From the NCBI GenBank assembly GCA_025451235.1, contig JANWKT010000036.1, forward strand, positions 1-64,000: DNA of 64,000 nt, given 5' to 3'. Position 1 is the stretch's first letter; each line of letters starts with the position of its first letter. Origin of the DNA: Flavobacteriales bacterium (GTDB taxonomy: Bacteria; Bacteroidota; Bacteroidia; CAIKAF01). The position numbers were made by a program, and so were the translations under genes. Below are positions 8,654 to 17,811 of this stretch, piece after piece. The notes beneath the pieces are model-generated. The model was not told where the DNA came from. It did no database searches and worked only from the letters and a program-made list of their open reading frames with translations.

Positions 8654-11600
8654 TTATTGGATCCTGATGGATTGCAGGGCATTATATCCATTGAGCTGGG
8701 GGAAATACATATTTTCCATCAACGCATTGTTCACGGTATAGGTTCCCTTGAACCTGCATTCAAGTTTGAAGTTCAAATCATACGTGCCTGCAGGAATATT
8801 TTCATAGTAAATCACGATCCTGTCCCTGAAATATTCCCTATGCACTTCGTATGACCGGTGCCACTCATACCTATTGTTCCAGGAGTTGCTGTTAGTTGGT
8901 TTTTCGGCATATGTGCATCCTGCAGGAATAGGTATTTCAAGCGACATATATTGGGCGTCTTTTTTCACCGTAACCTTGGTATGCAACGTAATAAATTTGC
9001 CAGCACGGATATCGGTTACCGGTTGACCGTCCTGCAACCATTCGTTCTTGATGGAGAACAGGTCTTCTTTAACCGCATCAAAAGCCAGCGATTTTTCTTG
9101 TGAATATCCTACGTATATTAACTTGTCGGTAATAATATCAATCGATTGTACATTGGGAGAAACCACGATTTTTCGATAAGTATCCTTCACCTGTATGGTA
9201 TCCTGCTGGTTGATAACAATACGAGGATCTGTTTTACTCAACGTCCCCAGGTAATCATGGAAGAACAACGACATTTTTGCTGAAACCATGGTATTGGCAA
9301 AATGGCCGTTGACCCTTTTTTCCAATAGATATCCCAATACTTTTATCAAGGTATCTTCACCCGTTTTTGATCGTTTCATGATCGATAAGGCCATGGAGGT
9401 CATATAGGTAGCATTGTCGTATAGATAGTATGAATTTACGCCCCAATAATAATTTCCAAAAAGAGTTTCCTTTTTCATCGAAATTAACTCCGAGATATTG
9501 AATGATTGACCATATAGTTGCTTGATTTCCATCACCATTAATTTTTGATAGTCTGTTTTAGGCATCGTAAGTGTATAAATGGTTTTTAGGTCAAACACCG
9601 ATTCCTTAGGAACATTGTATAATCCAGCCAGCTTAATAACAGCTAAAGTATCATCTCTATGCTGAGCATTTTTCAACAAAGCTGGGATGGCCTCCGTTAA
9701 TGTATGTTTTAATTTCACTTCATACCCGTTTTCTTCTGCAAACTTTAAAGCTTCCCCTACTTTTAAGGTCATAAATACATTGGTCTTGGTTTTGTTCCAC
9801 CAGCCCCATCCACCTTCATCGTTCTGGTTTTTTCTAAGAAGGCTGATCATATTTTCTATTTGAAGATCATAGAGGTCTTTTTTCCATCCTTTGGTGGTAA
9901 TACCTGCTGCGCAAATGGCCGTTACCAGTTTGGAACTGATCTGTTCGTTGCAGGCATGTCGATAGTGAAACAATAAATAATCTGCTTCCTTTACCAATAG
10001 GTTATCAAAACCATTAAAAACTTCGATCTCTAACTCCTTCTGCCCATCAATACTATCGATCCGGATGCTGGCATTTTTCCATGCCGGAAACATTTTTCCT
10101 ACCGAAACATTGATCCCTTTTTTATACACGGGGATCACTCTTTTTTCTCCATCGATATAACCATTCGATAATATTGTTGAAAAAGAAAGTCGGATAGAAT
10201 CTCCTCCACTTGCCCATAAAGTTTTTTTATGAATATAGAAATCTTTAAAATTCGTATCCACCTGCATCAGATTTACCTCTCCCATCGATAGTTTATTTTT
10301 TGTATCCAAATGGATCGAAGTATAATTCATCACTTTGTTCACTACTTCAAAGCTGTCCCCCTCGATCACAAAATCTGGAAGATATAAACTGGCTACCACC
10401 GGTTTGAATGATTTGGTATGCACTGTTACCTGTCCACTCAGGCCCTTGGGATGCATGGCGAGAATATAGGTTTCCCAGGAAGTGATATTTTCAGGAAACC
10501 TTACCTGGCAGGAAGCGGTTCCATTTTGTTGGCTGATGAGGTTGGGTTGCCAGATGGCATTGTCCGCAAAAAAAGTTCGGATCTTATTGGCTTCATAAAT
10601 AGCATCCGGATTCAGGTCATGCGAAAAATTGTATCCTGCCACATCCAGGTTAACAATACCTCCCATCATATCTCCAAACTTGGCCGGTGTTCCTCCGGTA
10701 ATAACTCCGGGGAGGGTAAGCAAGGAGGTGGTAAGATCGTTTTCGGCTTTTGTTTTTACACCGTCTATATAAAGGTAGTCCTCTGTTCTGCCACTGGTAA
10801 AGTAAAGATTGGCAGAAGCGTTTGCAACTCCTAACGATGAATATGATTGAACCGTTGTAATGTCAATTGACTCAATAGTAGTAATTGTATTAACAACATA
10901 TTCATTCAGTTCCATCAATGACCCATCGAGGTAAACAATATTGAATTCTCCTTTTGCAGCAAGTTGAATACCCGAAAAAATAACTGGAGCATACCCAACA
11001 CAGGAAAATACAATGCTGATGTCATCACCGGGTGGGACGTGTATCATGTATTTACCATCCAGATCTGTATTGGTCCCACCTAGCACCACACCGTTTCTTT
11101 TAACCATCACAGTAGCAAAAGGTAAAGGCTCCATGGATTCTTTTTCCATCAATACCCCTCTGAAAACAGAACCTAAACCCATGTCAGTATCACTGGGAAA
11201 TAACCCAAACGAAGCAGTTGTATCAATATACTTGAGCAATATGCCTTTCCCATTAGTAAAAAAACTATCTTGTAAAAGTGGTTGTATCTCGCTGCCGACA
11301 TATATCACACGGTAAGAGCCTGGATCTAGGTTATAGAATTGGTGAATATGACCGCGGTATTTATTTACCTTCTCCGTATATAGGTTCATGAGAATAGTTC
11401 CCGAAGCCTTGAAGTCCTTATCTGCAAAAACAAATTCTACTTTATTCCTGGCCTTACTGGTAGAATAATAGCTGGAGTAGGGATATGCATCAAAGATCCC
11501 GTAAAACTTATCATGATGCCAGGCCATCCAATCGGAATAAGATTGATAGGTATAGGCGATGTCTTCGTTAAACCTAAAAGGTTTGGTTAATACGTGATTG

Positions 11601-14215
11601 CTAATGGGAAATCGAAATTTACCCAGGTCAAGATCGTCTTCCTTGGCTCGCGGCCAATAGGTCCTCTTGTTTTTACTTAATGAATTGGTTAAAAAGCTGG
11701 TCGTGTTGCCATTGAACTGTTCCACATAGGCGCTATCCTCTCCTGTGAACGGACCGAAGTAACAAGATCCTAAAGGTATACTTGGAATACAATAGGTTTC
11801 TTGATAGTTTGAAACAAAAGTAGGGCGTACCCAACCCTCCTTATTATAAAGCGTCATGAATTTCTGTTTCAGTCTGGTCTGCTCAACGGTGGGATCAATC
11901 TCTATTTTTTTTCTATCACCTTTTCTGGCAAAGAATGTCGGTTTAATAACTATATAGGTAATTGAATCATCCGTTAATTGAATGGTTGGAAGATCGTAAT
12001 AAAAATAATCCGTTCTTATTCTATACTGATGTGTACCGGCAGTTGTTTTGATATGATCGGTAGTAGATGCATTGTAGTAAACGATCTCATTATTTTCTTC
12101 CACATATGCAGGAGTTAAAAAGGCCCTGGAATTGTCCAGCAAAATGATTTGGGCAAAGCTGCTTTTTATTCCGGTTGTATTGGGGATCTTATAAATATTG
12201 AATTTATTTTTTGAAATCAAAGAATGATAATAAAACCGGTCTTCAAGCCCAAAGCGGGCTACCCAGGTGGAGTCTACCCGTTTGTTCAACCGGGGTGGGT
12301 TATATTCACTTAGATAGGCTTTGGGTGAGGTACTCATATCAGCAGCCTGCTTTCCAAAGGAAGGAACTGAAGGTACATTGCTCTCCTGGAATGCAGCATT
12401 CACAGATAGAACAGTAAAGTTGGTGTTTTGGAGCGGATTGTTCTTATAATCGTATGAGGAGATATTCAGGGTCATGTGCTCTCCTGGATACACCTTATCA
12501 GGTAGATCATTTTTTATAAAAATGTTTTTATCATCGATCATGAATGATTTGGAGCTAACCAATTTATCTGCGCCTATTTTATATTCATAATAAATCGTTA
12601 CCTGTTCATTTCTTTTAAGTATCATCGTTTGAGTTGATGTTTCCTTTAAACCATGCTTGGTCTCACCTTTTAAACTATACATTTTTACAGGGACCTTCGC
12701 AGGATTATAAAGTGAAAGAAAAAGGGTATCCACCTTCATGACTCCTGTTACCTGAACCGGGAACATGGATGGCTCCATATTTATATATTTTAGTTGGTCA
12801 TCCCATTTTATAAGGAATGAGGATGCGGTTGGATCCAGTTTTACTGAATCTTTTTTATGGATCTTCCATTCAACGGGAGCTACTTCAAAGCTTGGGTACT
12901 TCGAAATTTGAATGGAATCAGCAAGCCCCTTTTGGTCAGAAAAATGTATATACTGATTGGATATATACGTTTGAAAAGGAGCCGGTTTATGATTAATATG
13001 AATGCTGGTTTCAATCTTTTTTAATTCATTATTGCTATTGCGGCAAGTGGCGATCACTTTTAAAGAATAATTAGCCGGATAATTGGTCTTTAGCGAAGAA
13101 GGGAGTTGCAAAATACCATTGTTCAGCTCCTGCATTTTAAAACTTCCCTGATACAGCGTATCGGGGAAATAAACGGAATTGCTAAAGATCTTACCAATAT
13201 AATAGGGCATTGCTATAATATCCACCTCAGCATCAAAGGCTACGTTATGGTTTTTATCGAAGGCATCATATTGAAAATACAAACTATCTTCCTTATAATA
13301 GTTTGTATGAAGTGGTCTGAAATTGTAGTCTATTTCATCGAGCTTATAATCCTCTACCCGAAATGTATTGTGCAGCCCCACATATTCATCTTTCTTTGAA
13401 TAAATATATATATCATAGGTTTTATCTATTTTTAGAGAATCACTCACAATATACTCGTAAACATAGGCTCCAGGTGAAACCGGTTTTAAACTTGCATGAT
13501 GTAGTGGTGATGAGTAAAGTTCACTGATCCTTAGATCGATATCTTTGGTATAGGGCTTTCCATTTTTCTTACATAAATAAACTTTCACTTTCAAGGTATC
13601 ACCCTGTTTATACACGGGTTTGTTCATGGCAACAAATCCTGTCAGATCGTTCAAGCTGTTATTCGAGCTGTAGTCCCCATAATCTCTGTAGGAAGAGGAA
13701 TTAGGATGAAGTGTGAATTGTTGGGTAAGCTTACCGTTCGAAATATACAAGGTTGCACTCTGTCCTCTTTGAGAATATGCATAGCATTCATGATAGGGAT
13801 CATAATGCAATTTTTCAAAGTCCAGAAAAACATCCAGGTCTTTCAATGGTTGATTGGCCCAATCCGTGATCATCACTCCACCGTTCACCGGATAGAATAT
13901 GGGTTTTACCTTCCAGGGAAAAACAGCAAACAAATCAAAATAGGTCCTGGTACCTTCTATCCATACCAATAAATAAGCCCCCGGCTTTTTATAAGAGGTA
14001 CGGAAGCCTGATACATCCTTATACGGAATAGTATCTATAGGGATGGTGTTGCATATTTTTGCCAGATTTTTTTCGAGGTATTTCTCGTTGTAAAGTTTAA
14101 AATGGGCCTGGTCAATTGCGTATAAATATCCAACATCACCATGTTGTTGCGAATGCTGAGCGAATAAATGAATGCTCAGAGCTAGGAAAAAAGTTATTAG
14201 AAATCCCTTCTTCAT
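8654..14215 (-). CDS. Giant alpha-2-macroglobulin-like protein with CarboxypepD_reg / TonB-plug-like insert
   Basis: 1853 residues with an N-terminal signal peptide (MKKGFLITFFLALSIHLFAQ). The N-terminal third has macroglobulin-type domains, including an MG2-like NKPVYKQGDTLKVKVYL motif near residue 200 and FRVEDYKLDE after it. At about residues 1018-1110 sits a carboxypeptidase-regulatory-like domain (LPFATVMVKRNGVVLGGTNT, GYAPVIFSGIQL), followed to ~1215 by a segment resembling a TonB-receptor plug (DYLYIDGVKT, LTLPGVITGG). The A2M core then resumes (AIWQPNLISQQNGTASC, FPENITSWETY), with a candidate thioester C-N-E-Q (Cys1422, Gln1425) and a GGWGWW helical-domain motif. Bacterial A2M proteins trap proteases in the periplasm; the insert suggests a surface or receptor-linked variant. 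The fusion is one uninterrupted frame. Confidence 0.85.
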   Translation of the reverse strand: MKKGFLITFFLALSIHLFAQHSQQHGDVGYLYAIDQAHFKLYNEKYLEKNLAKICNTIPIDTIPYKDVSGFRTSYKKPGAYLLVWIEGTRTYFDLFAVFPWKVKPIFYPVNGGVMITDWANQPLKDLDVFLDFEKLHYDPYHECYAYSQRGQSATLYISNGKLTQQFTLHPNSSSYRDYGDYSSNNSLNDLTGFVAMNKPVYKQGDTLKVKVYLCKKNGKPYTKDIDLRISELYSSPLHHASLKPVSPGAYVYEYIVSDSLKIDKTYDIYIYSKKDEYVGLHNTFRVEDYKLDEIDYNFRPLHTNYYKEDSLYFQYDAFDKNHNVAFDAEVDIIAMPYYIGKIFSNSVYFPDTLYQGSFKMQELNNGILQLPSSLKTNYPANYSLKVIATCRNSNNELKKIETSIHINHKPAPFQTYISNQYIHFSDQKGLADSIQISKYPSFEVAPVEWKIHKKDSVKLDPTASSFLIKWDDQLKYINMEPSMFPVQVTGVMKVDTLFLSLYNPAKVPVKMYSLKGETKHGLKETSTQTMILKRNEQVTIYYEYKIGADKLVSSKSFMIDDKNIFIKNDLPDKVYPGEHMTLNISSYDYKNNPLQNTNFTVLSVNAAFQESNVPSVPSFGKQAADMSTSPKAYLSEYNPPRLNKRVDSTWVARFGLEDRFYYHSLISKNKFNIYKIPNTTGIKSSFAQIILLDNSRAFLTPAYVEENNEIVYYNASTTDHIKTTAGTHQYRIRTDYFYYDLPTIQLTDDSITYIVIKPTFFARKGDRKKIEIDPTVEQTRLKQKFMTLYNKEGWVRPTFVSNYQETYCIPSIPLGSCYFGPFTGEDSAYVEQFNGNTTSFLTNSLSKNKRTYWPRAKEDDLDLGKFRFPISNHVLTKPFRFNEDIAYTYQSYSDWMAWHHDKFYGIFDAYPYSSYYSTSKARNKVEFVFADKDFKASGTILMNLYTEKVNKYRGHIHQFYNLDPGSYRVIYVGSEIQPLLQDSFFTNGKGILLKYIDTTASFGLFPSDTDMGLGSVFRGVLMEKESMEPLPFATVMVKRNGVVLGGTNTDLDGKYMIHVPPGDDISIVFSCVGYAPVIFSGIQLAAKGEFNIVYLDGSLMELNEYVVNTITTIESIDITTVQSYSSLGVANASANLYFTSGRTEDYLYIDGVKTKAENDLTTSLLTLPGVITGGTPAKFGDMMGGIVNLDVAGYNFSHDLNPDAIYEANKIRTFFADNAIWQPNLISQQNGTASCQVRFPENITSWETYILAMHPKGLSGQVTVHTKSFKPVVASLYLPDFVIEGDSFEVVNKVMNYTSIHLDTKNKLSMGEVNLMQVDTNFKDFYIHKKTLWASGGDSIRLSFSTILSNGYIDGEKRVIPVYKKGINVSVGKMFPAWKNASIRIDSIDGQKELEIEVFNGFDNLLVKEADYLLFHYRHACNEQISSKLVTAICAAGITTKGWKKDLYDLQIENMISLLRKNQNDEGGWGWWNKTKTNVFMTLKVGEALKFAEENGYEVKLKHTLTEAIPALLKNAQHRDDTLAVIKLAGLYNVPKESVFDLKTIYTLTMPKTDYQKLMVMEIKQLYGQSFNISELISMKKETLFGNYYWGVNSYYLYDNATYMTSMALSIMKRSKTGEDTLIKVLGYLLEKRVNGHFANTMVSAKMSLFFHDYLGTLSKTDPRIVINQQDTIQVKDTYRKIVVSPNVQSIDIITDKLIYVGYSQEKSLAFDAVKEDLFSIKNEWLQDGQPVTDIRAGKFITLHTKVTVKKDAQYMSLEIPIPAGCTYAEKPTNSNSWNNRYEWHRSYEVHREYFRDRIVIYYENIPAGTYDLNFKLECRFKGTYTVNNALMENMYFPQLNGYNALQSIRIQ

Positions 14216-14377
14216 GCAGGTTATTTAACGTGAAGTTATATGTTAAATTGGTACAACCATCTAACAAAAACGTTCATTTATCAGAATATTCTCATACAGC
14301 CTGCCTATGCCAGGCCCGGGCGGCTCCGGCAGCAAGGAATCCTGTTTGTTGGTGCTTGGCTGCAACCATGTCTGCAT

Positions 14378-14393
14378 TAGCCAGGCCTGGCTA
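14378..14393. repeat. 16-bp perfect palindrome
   Basis: TAGCCAGGCCTGGCTA is its own reverse complement. It lies in the divergent gap between the A2M gene and the hydrolase, within a GC-rich patch (about 14295-14395) that also holds GCCCGGGC. The role is unknown; it may be one of the dispersed palindromic elements of this genome. Confidence 0.5.
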
Positions 14394-14411
14394 GGGATGG
14401 TCAATATAATA

Positions 14412-14445
14412 TTTGAGATTTTAGACATCCAAAATCGTAGATTTG
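14412..14445 (+). promoter_or_regulatory. Promoter-like element directly before the hydrolase ATG
   Basis: TTTG at 14412-14415 and TAGATTTG at 14438-14445 match the Bacteroidota -33/-7 elements, with a slightly long 22-nt spacer. Only 3 nt separate the -7 box from the ATG at 14449, so the transcript would be leaderless or nearly so. Confidence 0.4.
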
Positions 14446-14448
14446 TGC

Positions 14449-15267
14449 ATGCTTTTTGAGTACAATGGATATGTAGTCAGTTACGAAAAATGGGGTTCAG
14501 GTCCTGAAGTGCTGCTTGCCTTTCATGGATTTGGACAATCTGCCTCCATTTTTTCGAACATAGCCCCTGCTCTTGAAAAAAAATATACGGTCTATGCCTG
14601 CTCTCTCTTTTACCATGGTGATAGTAAATTGCCCGACCATGTTCTGCCTGGTGAACCATTGCCTCCTGAATTTTTAAAAGAAGGAGTTCTTGAATTTTGC
14701 CGCCAGCACGGAATCGGAAATTTTAGTTTAATGGGGTATAGTTTGGGTGGTCGGCTGGTATTAAAACTATTGGAGATGATTCCGGAACGCATCAATTCAT
14801 TGTTATTGCTGGCGCCTGATGGAGTAAAAAAAAGCAGGTGGTATTATTTTGCCACGCATCATTTTATAGGCAAGCGTCTTTTTAGAAAAGCCGTATACAA
14901 ACCCAAACTCCTGTTTACCACGGTAAATTTATTCAGTGGCTTGGGCATTATCAAAAAGAAGATGAAAAAATTTGTCTATTCTCAATTCTCCGATGAGGAG
15001 AACAGGTTTAAAATTCTTCATGTATGGAATACCTATTCTATCATTACACCTTCCGTTCGAAAAGTAAAGGCAACCATCCAGGAGTATCATATAAAAACAT
15101 TGATCTTTACCGGAACTTACGATCCGGTGTTGAACGAGGAGATCGGATATATTCTATCTCATGGACTGGAGGAGGAGGTAAAATGGATAAAAATAAAAGC
15201 CGGTCACGATCTTCTAAAACCTGCGTATTCGGATCTGATCGCTCAGGAACTGAATTGGTTGGTCTAA
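14449..15267 (+). CDS. Alpha/beta hydrolase
   Basis: 272 residues from the ATG at 14449 (an in-frame TTG lies at 14443). The fold is clear: LLAFHGFGQSASIF is the oxyanion-side HG motif, GYSLGGRLVL carries the nucleophile elbow G-x-S-x-G (Ser in GYSLGG), TGTYDPVL supplies the acid strand Asp, and KAGHDLLKP the catalytic His. There is no signal peptide, so it is cytoplasmic. Substrate unknown; related proteins include esterases and ring-cleavage or menaquinone-pathway hydrolases. It is a single gene, convergent with rpmH. Confidence 0.88.
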   Translation: MLFEYNGYVVSYEKWGSGPEVLLAFHGFGQSASIFSNIAPALEKKYTVYACSLFYHGDSKLPDHVLPGEPLPPEFLKEGVLEFCRQHGIGNFSLMGYSLGGRLVLKLLEMIPERINSLLLLAPDGVKKSRWYYFATHHFIGKRLFRKAVYKPKLLFTTVNLFSGLGIIKKKMKKFVYSQFSDEENRFKILHVWNTYSIITPSVRKVKATIQEYHIKTLIFTGTYDPVLNEEIGYILSHGLEEEVKWIKIKAGHDLLKPAYSDLIAQELNWLV

Positions 15268-15392
15268 CAGCACTTCTAAAAACACTGAATTTCAAGGCGG
15301 ATGAAACCGAAAAGCACAGTTTACTTGCGTAAATGAGCATTTTGAGGTTGAAATCCAACGCAGAAATTCGAAGTTTTTAGAAGCGCGATAAT

Positions 15393-15424
15393 AAAAAACC
15401 CATCCCGACATGGTCAGGATGGGT
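15393..15424 (-). terminator. Intrinsic terminator of rpmH
   Basis: ACCCATCC (15398-15405) pairs with GGATGGGT (15417-15424), loop 11 nt, and on the minus strand the stem is followed by a run of T (complement of 15393-15398). It lies just past the rpmH stop. Confidence 0.8.
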
Positions 15425-15449
15425 CTCGTGGTAATAGGTATTGTATAGA

Positions 15450-15614
15450 TTATTTTTTAGGATAAAATTCGTCGGATACGGTCAATTTATGACGTCCTCT
15501 TCTTCTGCGGGAAGCCAATACTCTGCGACCATTGGCAGATTCCATACGCTTACGGAAACCATGTTTGTTTCTTCTTTTGCGGATCGATGGTTGAAATGTT
15601 CTCTTTGTTGACAT
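15450..15614 (-). CDS. rpmH: 50S ribosomal protein L34
   Basis: 54 residues, read directly from the minus strand: [20 protein letters not shown], followed by [20 protein letters not shown] and a C-terminus [14 protein letters not shown]. This is the universal L34 pattern (KRTFQPS, HGFRKRM, GRRVLxxRRxRGRxxL); the acidic-aromatic tail is typical of Bacteroidota. It has its own promoter and terminator. The usual neighbours in many bacteria (rnpA, dnaA) are not adjacent here; the flanking genes are a hydrolase and an ABC exporter. Confidence 0.97.
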   Translation of the reverse strand: MSTKRTFQPSIRKRRNKHGFRKRMESANGRRVLASRRRRGRHKLTVSDEFYPKK

Positions 15615-15641
15615 AATTCAATGTTTTTCTAAAACGGAAGG

Positions 15642-15672
15642 CAAAAGTAGGGATTTTTGGCTCAAAAACAAA
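15642..15672 (-). promoter_or_regulatory. Promoter of rpmH (TTTG-N19-TACTTTTG)
   Basis: On the minus strand TTTG (15672-15669), a 19-nt spacer and TACTTTTG (15649-15642) match the Bacteroidota housekeeping consensus exactly. The -7 box lies 27 nt before the rpmH ATG. Confidence 0.75.
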
Positions 15673-15774
15673 CAAATCCTGAGCTTTAATGCAAAAACAG
15701 CCGGTCTTATGTCCTTTGTGGTATGTCCTAAGTCCTCTTTTTGGCGGCCAACGGCCCTTCCGCTATACTCCTCG

Positions 15775-15858
15775 CCCTGACCGCCAGGGGCTGTATCTCG
15801 CTGGAAAGCGAGCTTACTTTGCTCGCTCCTTCCAGGGCACAGCCTCTAAGCGTCAGGG
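15775..15858. repeat. 84-nt nested inverted repeat (long hairpin)
   Basis: Four successive stems nest around a 7-nt loop: CCCTGAC/GTCAGGG (15775-15781 with 15852-15858), AGGGGCTGT/ACAGCCTCT (15786-15794 with 15839-15847, one G-T), CTGGAA/TTCCAG (15801-15806 with 15830-15835) and GCGAGC/GCTCGC (15808-15813 with 15821-15826). About 28 base pairs in total, much more GC-rich than the flanking DNA. It lies between rpmH and the ABC exporter. It could be a REP/MITE-like element or a structured RNA. Confidence 0.65.
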
Positions 15859-15921
15859 CTGTGGGGTGTCGCTCCACGGCCTGGCCGGAAGAAAGGAGCA
15901 GGATTAAGACCAAATTTAAGG

Positions 15922-15969
15922 AGTCTTAAGTCTTAACTCAAATAGTCTTAGGTCTTCTTTTTACATTTG
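15922..15969 (+). promoter_or_regulatory. AGTCTTA direct repeats and -7 box upstream of the ABC exporter
   Basis: AGTCTTA occurs at 15922, 15929 and 15944, followed by GGTCTTC at 15951; an inverted copy (TTAAGACC) begins at 15905. The -7 element TACATTTG (15962-15969) follows and sits 18 nt before the ATG at 15988. The layout suggests a regulator site overlapping a promoter. Confidence 0.4.
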
Positions 15970-15987
15970 CTCACTAATTCGCTTCAA

Positions 15988-17811
15988 ATGGCTGGTAGAG
16001 GTAGTCGCAATAAATCACAGGATGATCTTCCCAAGGCAAGATTTTCGAGGGAGAATTTCAAGAAATCTTTTCGCTTATTCAAATATGTAACCAATAACAA
16101 ATGGCTGTTCGTTGCAGGTATTTTTTTTCTTTTGGGAACTGCTGGGGTTGGATTAATGTTTCCGGTAGTGGCCGGTAAAATGTTTGGATTTTTTGGTGAG
16201 ACCAAAACCCCTGTTCAACAATTAAAGATTGAGATCAACAATGCCGGACTTGCACTTCTTATATTATTGGTTGCCCAAGGTTTCTTTTCGTTTGGCAGGG
16301 TATATATGTTCACCAGGATCACCGAAAAAATATTAAAAGGACTTCGGTTAGATCTTTTTGGCAAGCTGGTACAGATGCCCATGAGTTTTTATTCTAAAAA
16401 TAAAGTGGCTGAATTAAGCAGTCGTGTTTCAACGGATATAAATGTAATTTCCGAAGCATTTACAACGAATATTGCGGAAGTGGTTAGGCAAACGATAGTA
16501 GGGGTAGGTGGATTGGTTATTTTAATGACACTCACTTCCTGGGATATTGCTAAATGGTTTTTAATGGTTATTCCACCTATAGCTTTGATCACTATGCTCT
16601 ATGGGAGAAAGATCCGTAGATATTCAAAGAATTATCAATCAAAAATTGCGGAATCGAATGTAGTGGTGCTGGAAGCATTAACGGGTATTGCAAGCGTAAA
16701 ATCATTTGTCAACGAAAACTATGAGATCAGCAGATATGATAGGATCACGAATGAAATAAAAAATTTCGGGATCAAATATGGAATCATGCGTGGAGGATTT
16801 TTTGCTTTTATTGTTACCTGTGTTTTCGGATCGGTGTTTTTTATTTTGTATCAAATGTTACAGCTAAAGTTGGATAATAAAATTTCACCCACCGAATTTG
16901 GTCAGTTCATGATGCTCTCTTTTTTCATCGCCGGGTCATTAGGCGGGTTACCCGAACAATTGGCATCCATTCAAAGAGCATTAGGAGCAACTGATCGGGT
17001 ATTTGAGATCATTGACGAGGAACAGGAAAAACTAGACCTGAACTATAAAACGAATGAACATACAACACGATTAAGAGGAGACCTTGAATTTAAAAGTATT
17101 CAGTTCACCTATCCCACACGAAAAGACATTATCGTTTTGCGGAATGTAACCTTTAGTGCCACTGCCGGACAAACCATTGCGGTTGTGGGCAGCAGCGGTA
17201 GCGGAAAATCTACCTTGGCATCCTTGGCTTTGCGTTTTTACGAACCTGATAGTGGTGAATATTTGATCGATGGAAAACCATCCACCTCATATGAGTTAAC
17301 GGAACTTCGTGATCAAATGGCCATTGTTCCACAAGACGTTTTATTGTTTGGAGGTAGTATCAAGGAAAACATCCTATATGGAAAACCATTAGCTACTGAA
17401 GCAGAAATGATCGAAGCAGCTAAACAAGCCAATGCATATCATTTCATTATGGAATTTCCTGAGAAATTTGATACGGTGGTTGGCGACAGGGGAATTCAAT
17501 TGTCTGGCGGCCAACGTCAACGAATTGCTATTGCCAGAGCGGTTTTAAAAAACCCCTCCATCCTTATTTTGGATGAGGCCACCAGTAGCCTGGATAGTGA
17601 AAGTGAAAGATTGGTTCAGGAAGCCCTGGATAAATTAATGGTTGGCAGAACTTCGATTGTCATTGCACATCGTTTATCCACCATTAAAAATGCAGATAAG
17701 ATCGTTGTATTGCAAAAAGGAGAGATCGTTGAAATGGGAACTCATCATGAGTTGGTTCAAGATGTCCATGGAATTTATCGCCACCTAAGCGAATTGCAAT
17801 TTGGTATATGA
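15988..17811 (+). CDS. ABC exporter, fused permease and ATPase
   Basis: 607 residues from the ATG at 15988; an in-frame TTG at 15967 overlaps the promoter box and is rejected. The N-terminal half has six predicted membrane helices of the type I exporter (MsbA/ABCB-like) fold. The C-terminal ATPase has Walker A GSSGSGKST, signature LSGGQRQRIAIARA, Walker B ILILDEATSSLD and the switch His in IVIAHRLSTI. It works as a homodimer exporting lipids, peptides or drugs; the substrate is not evident. Its stop overlaps the start of the M23 lipoprotein gene by ATGA, so the two are translationally coupled. Confidence 0.93.
   Translation: MAGRGSRNKSQDDLPKARFSRENFKKSFRLFKYVTNNKWLFVAGIFFLLGTAGVGLMFPVVAGKMFGFFGETKTPVQQLKIEINNAGLALLILLVAQGFFSFGRVYMFTRITEKILKGLRLDLFGKLVQMPMSFYSKNKVAELSSRVSTDINVISEAFTTNIAEVVRQTIVGVGGLVILMTLTSWDIAKWFLMVIPPIALITMLYGRKIRRYSKNYQSKIAESNVVVLEALTGIASVKSFVNENYEISRYDRITNEIKNFGIKYGIMRGGFFAFIVTCVFGSVFFILYQMLQLKLDNKISPTEFGQFMMLSFFIAGSLGGLPEQLASIQRALGATDRVFEIIDEEQEKLDLNYKTNEHTTRLRGDLEFKSIQFTYPTRKDIIVLRNVTFSATAGQTIAVVGSSGSGKSTLASLALRFYEPDSGEYLIDGKPSTSYELTELRDQMAIVPQDVLLFGGSIKENILYGKPLATEAEMIEAAKQANAYHFIMEFPEKFDTVVGDRGIQLSGGQRQRIAIARAVLKNPSILILDEATSSLDSESERLVQEALDKLMVGRTSIVIAHRLSTIKNADKIVVLQKGEIVEMGTHHELVQDVHGIYRHLSELQFGI

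Noticed and set aside
10418-10834. 138-codon open frame antisense to the A2M gene
   Set aside because: A shadow of the long minus-strand gene: no family motif and no promoter or start context. Other long antisense frames inside carB, infB, sucA and the T9SS genes were rejected likewise.
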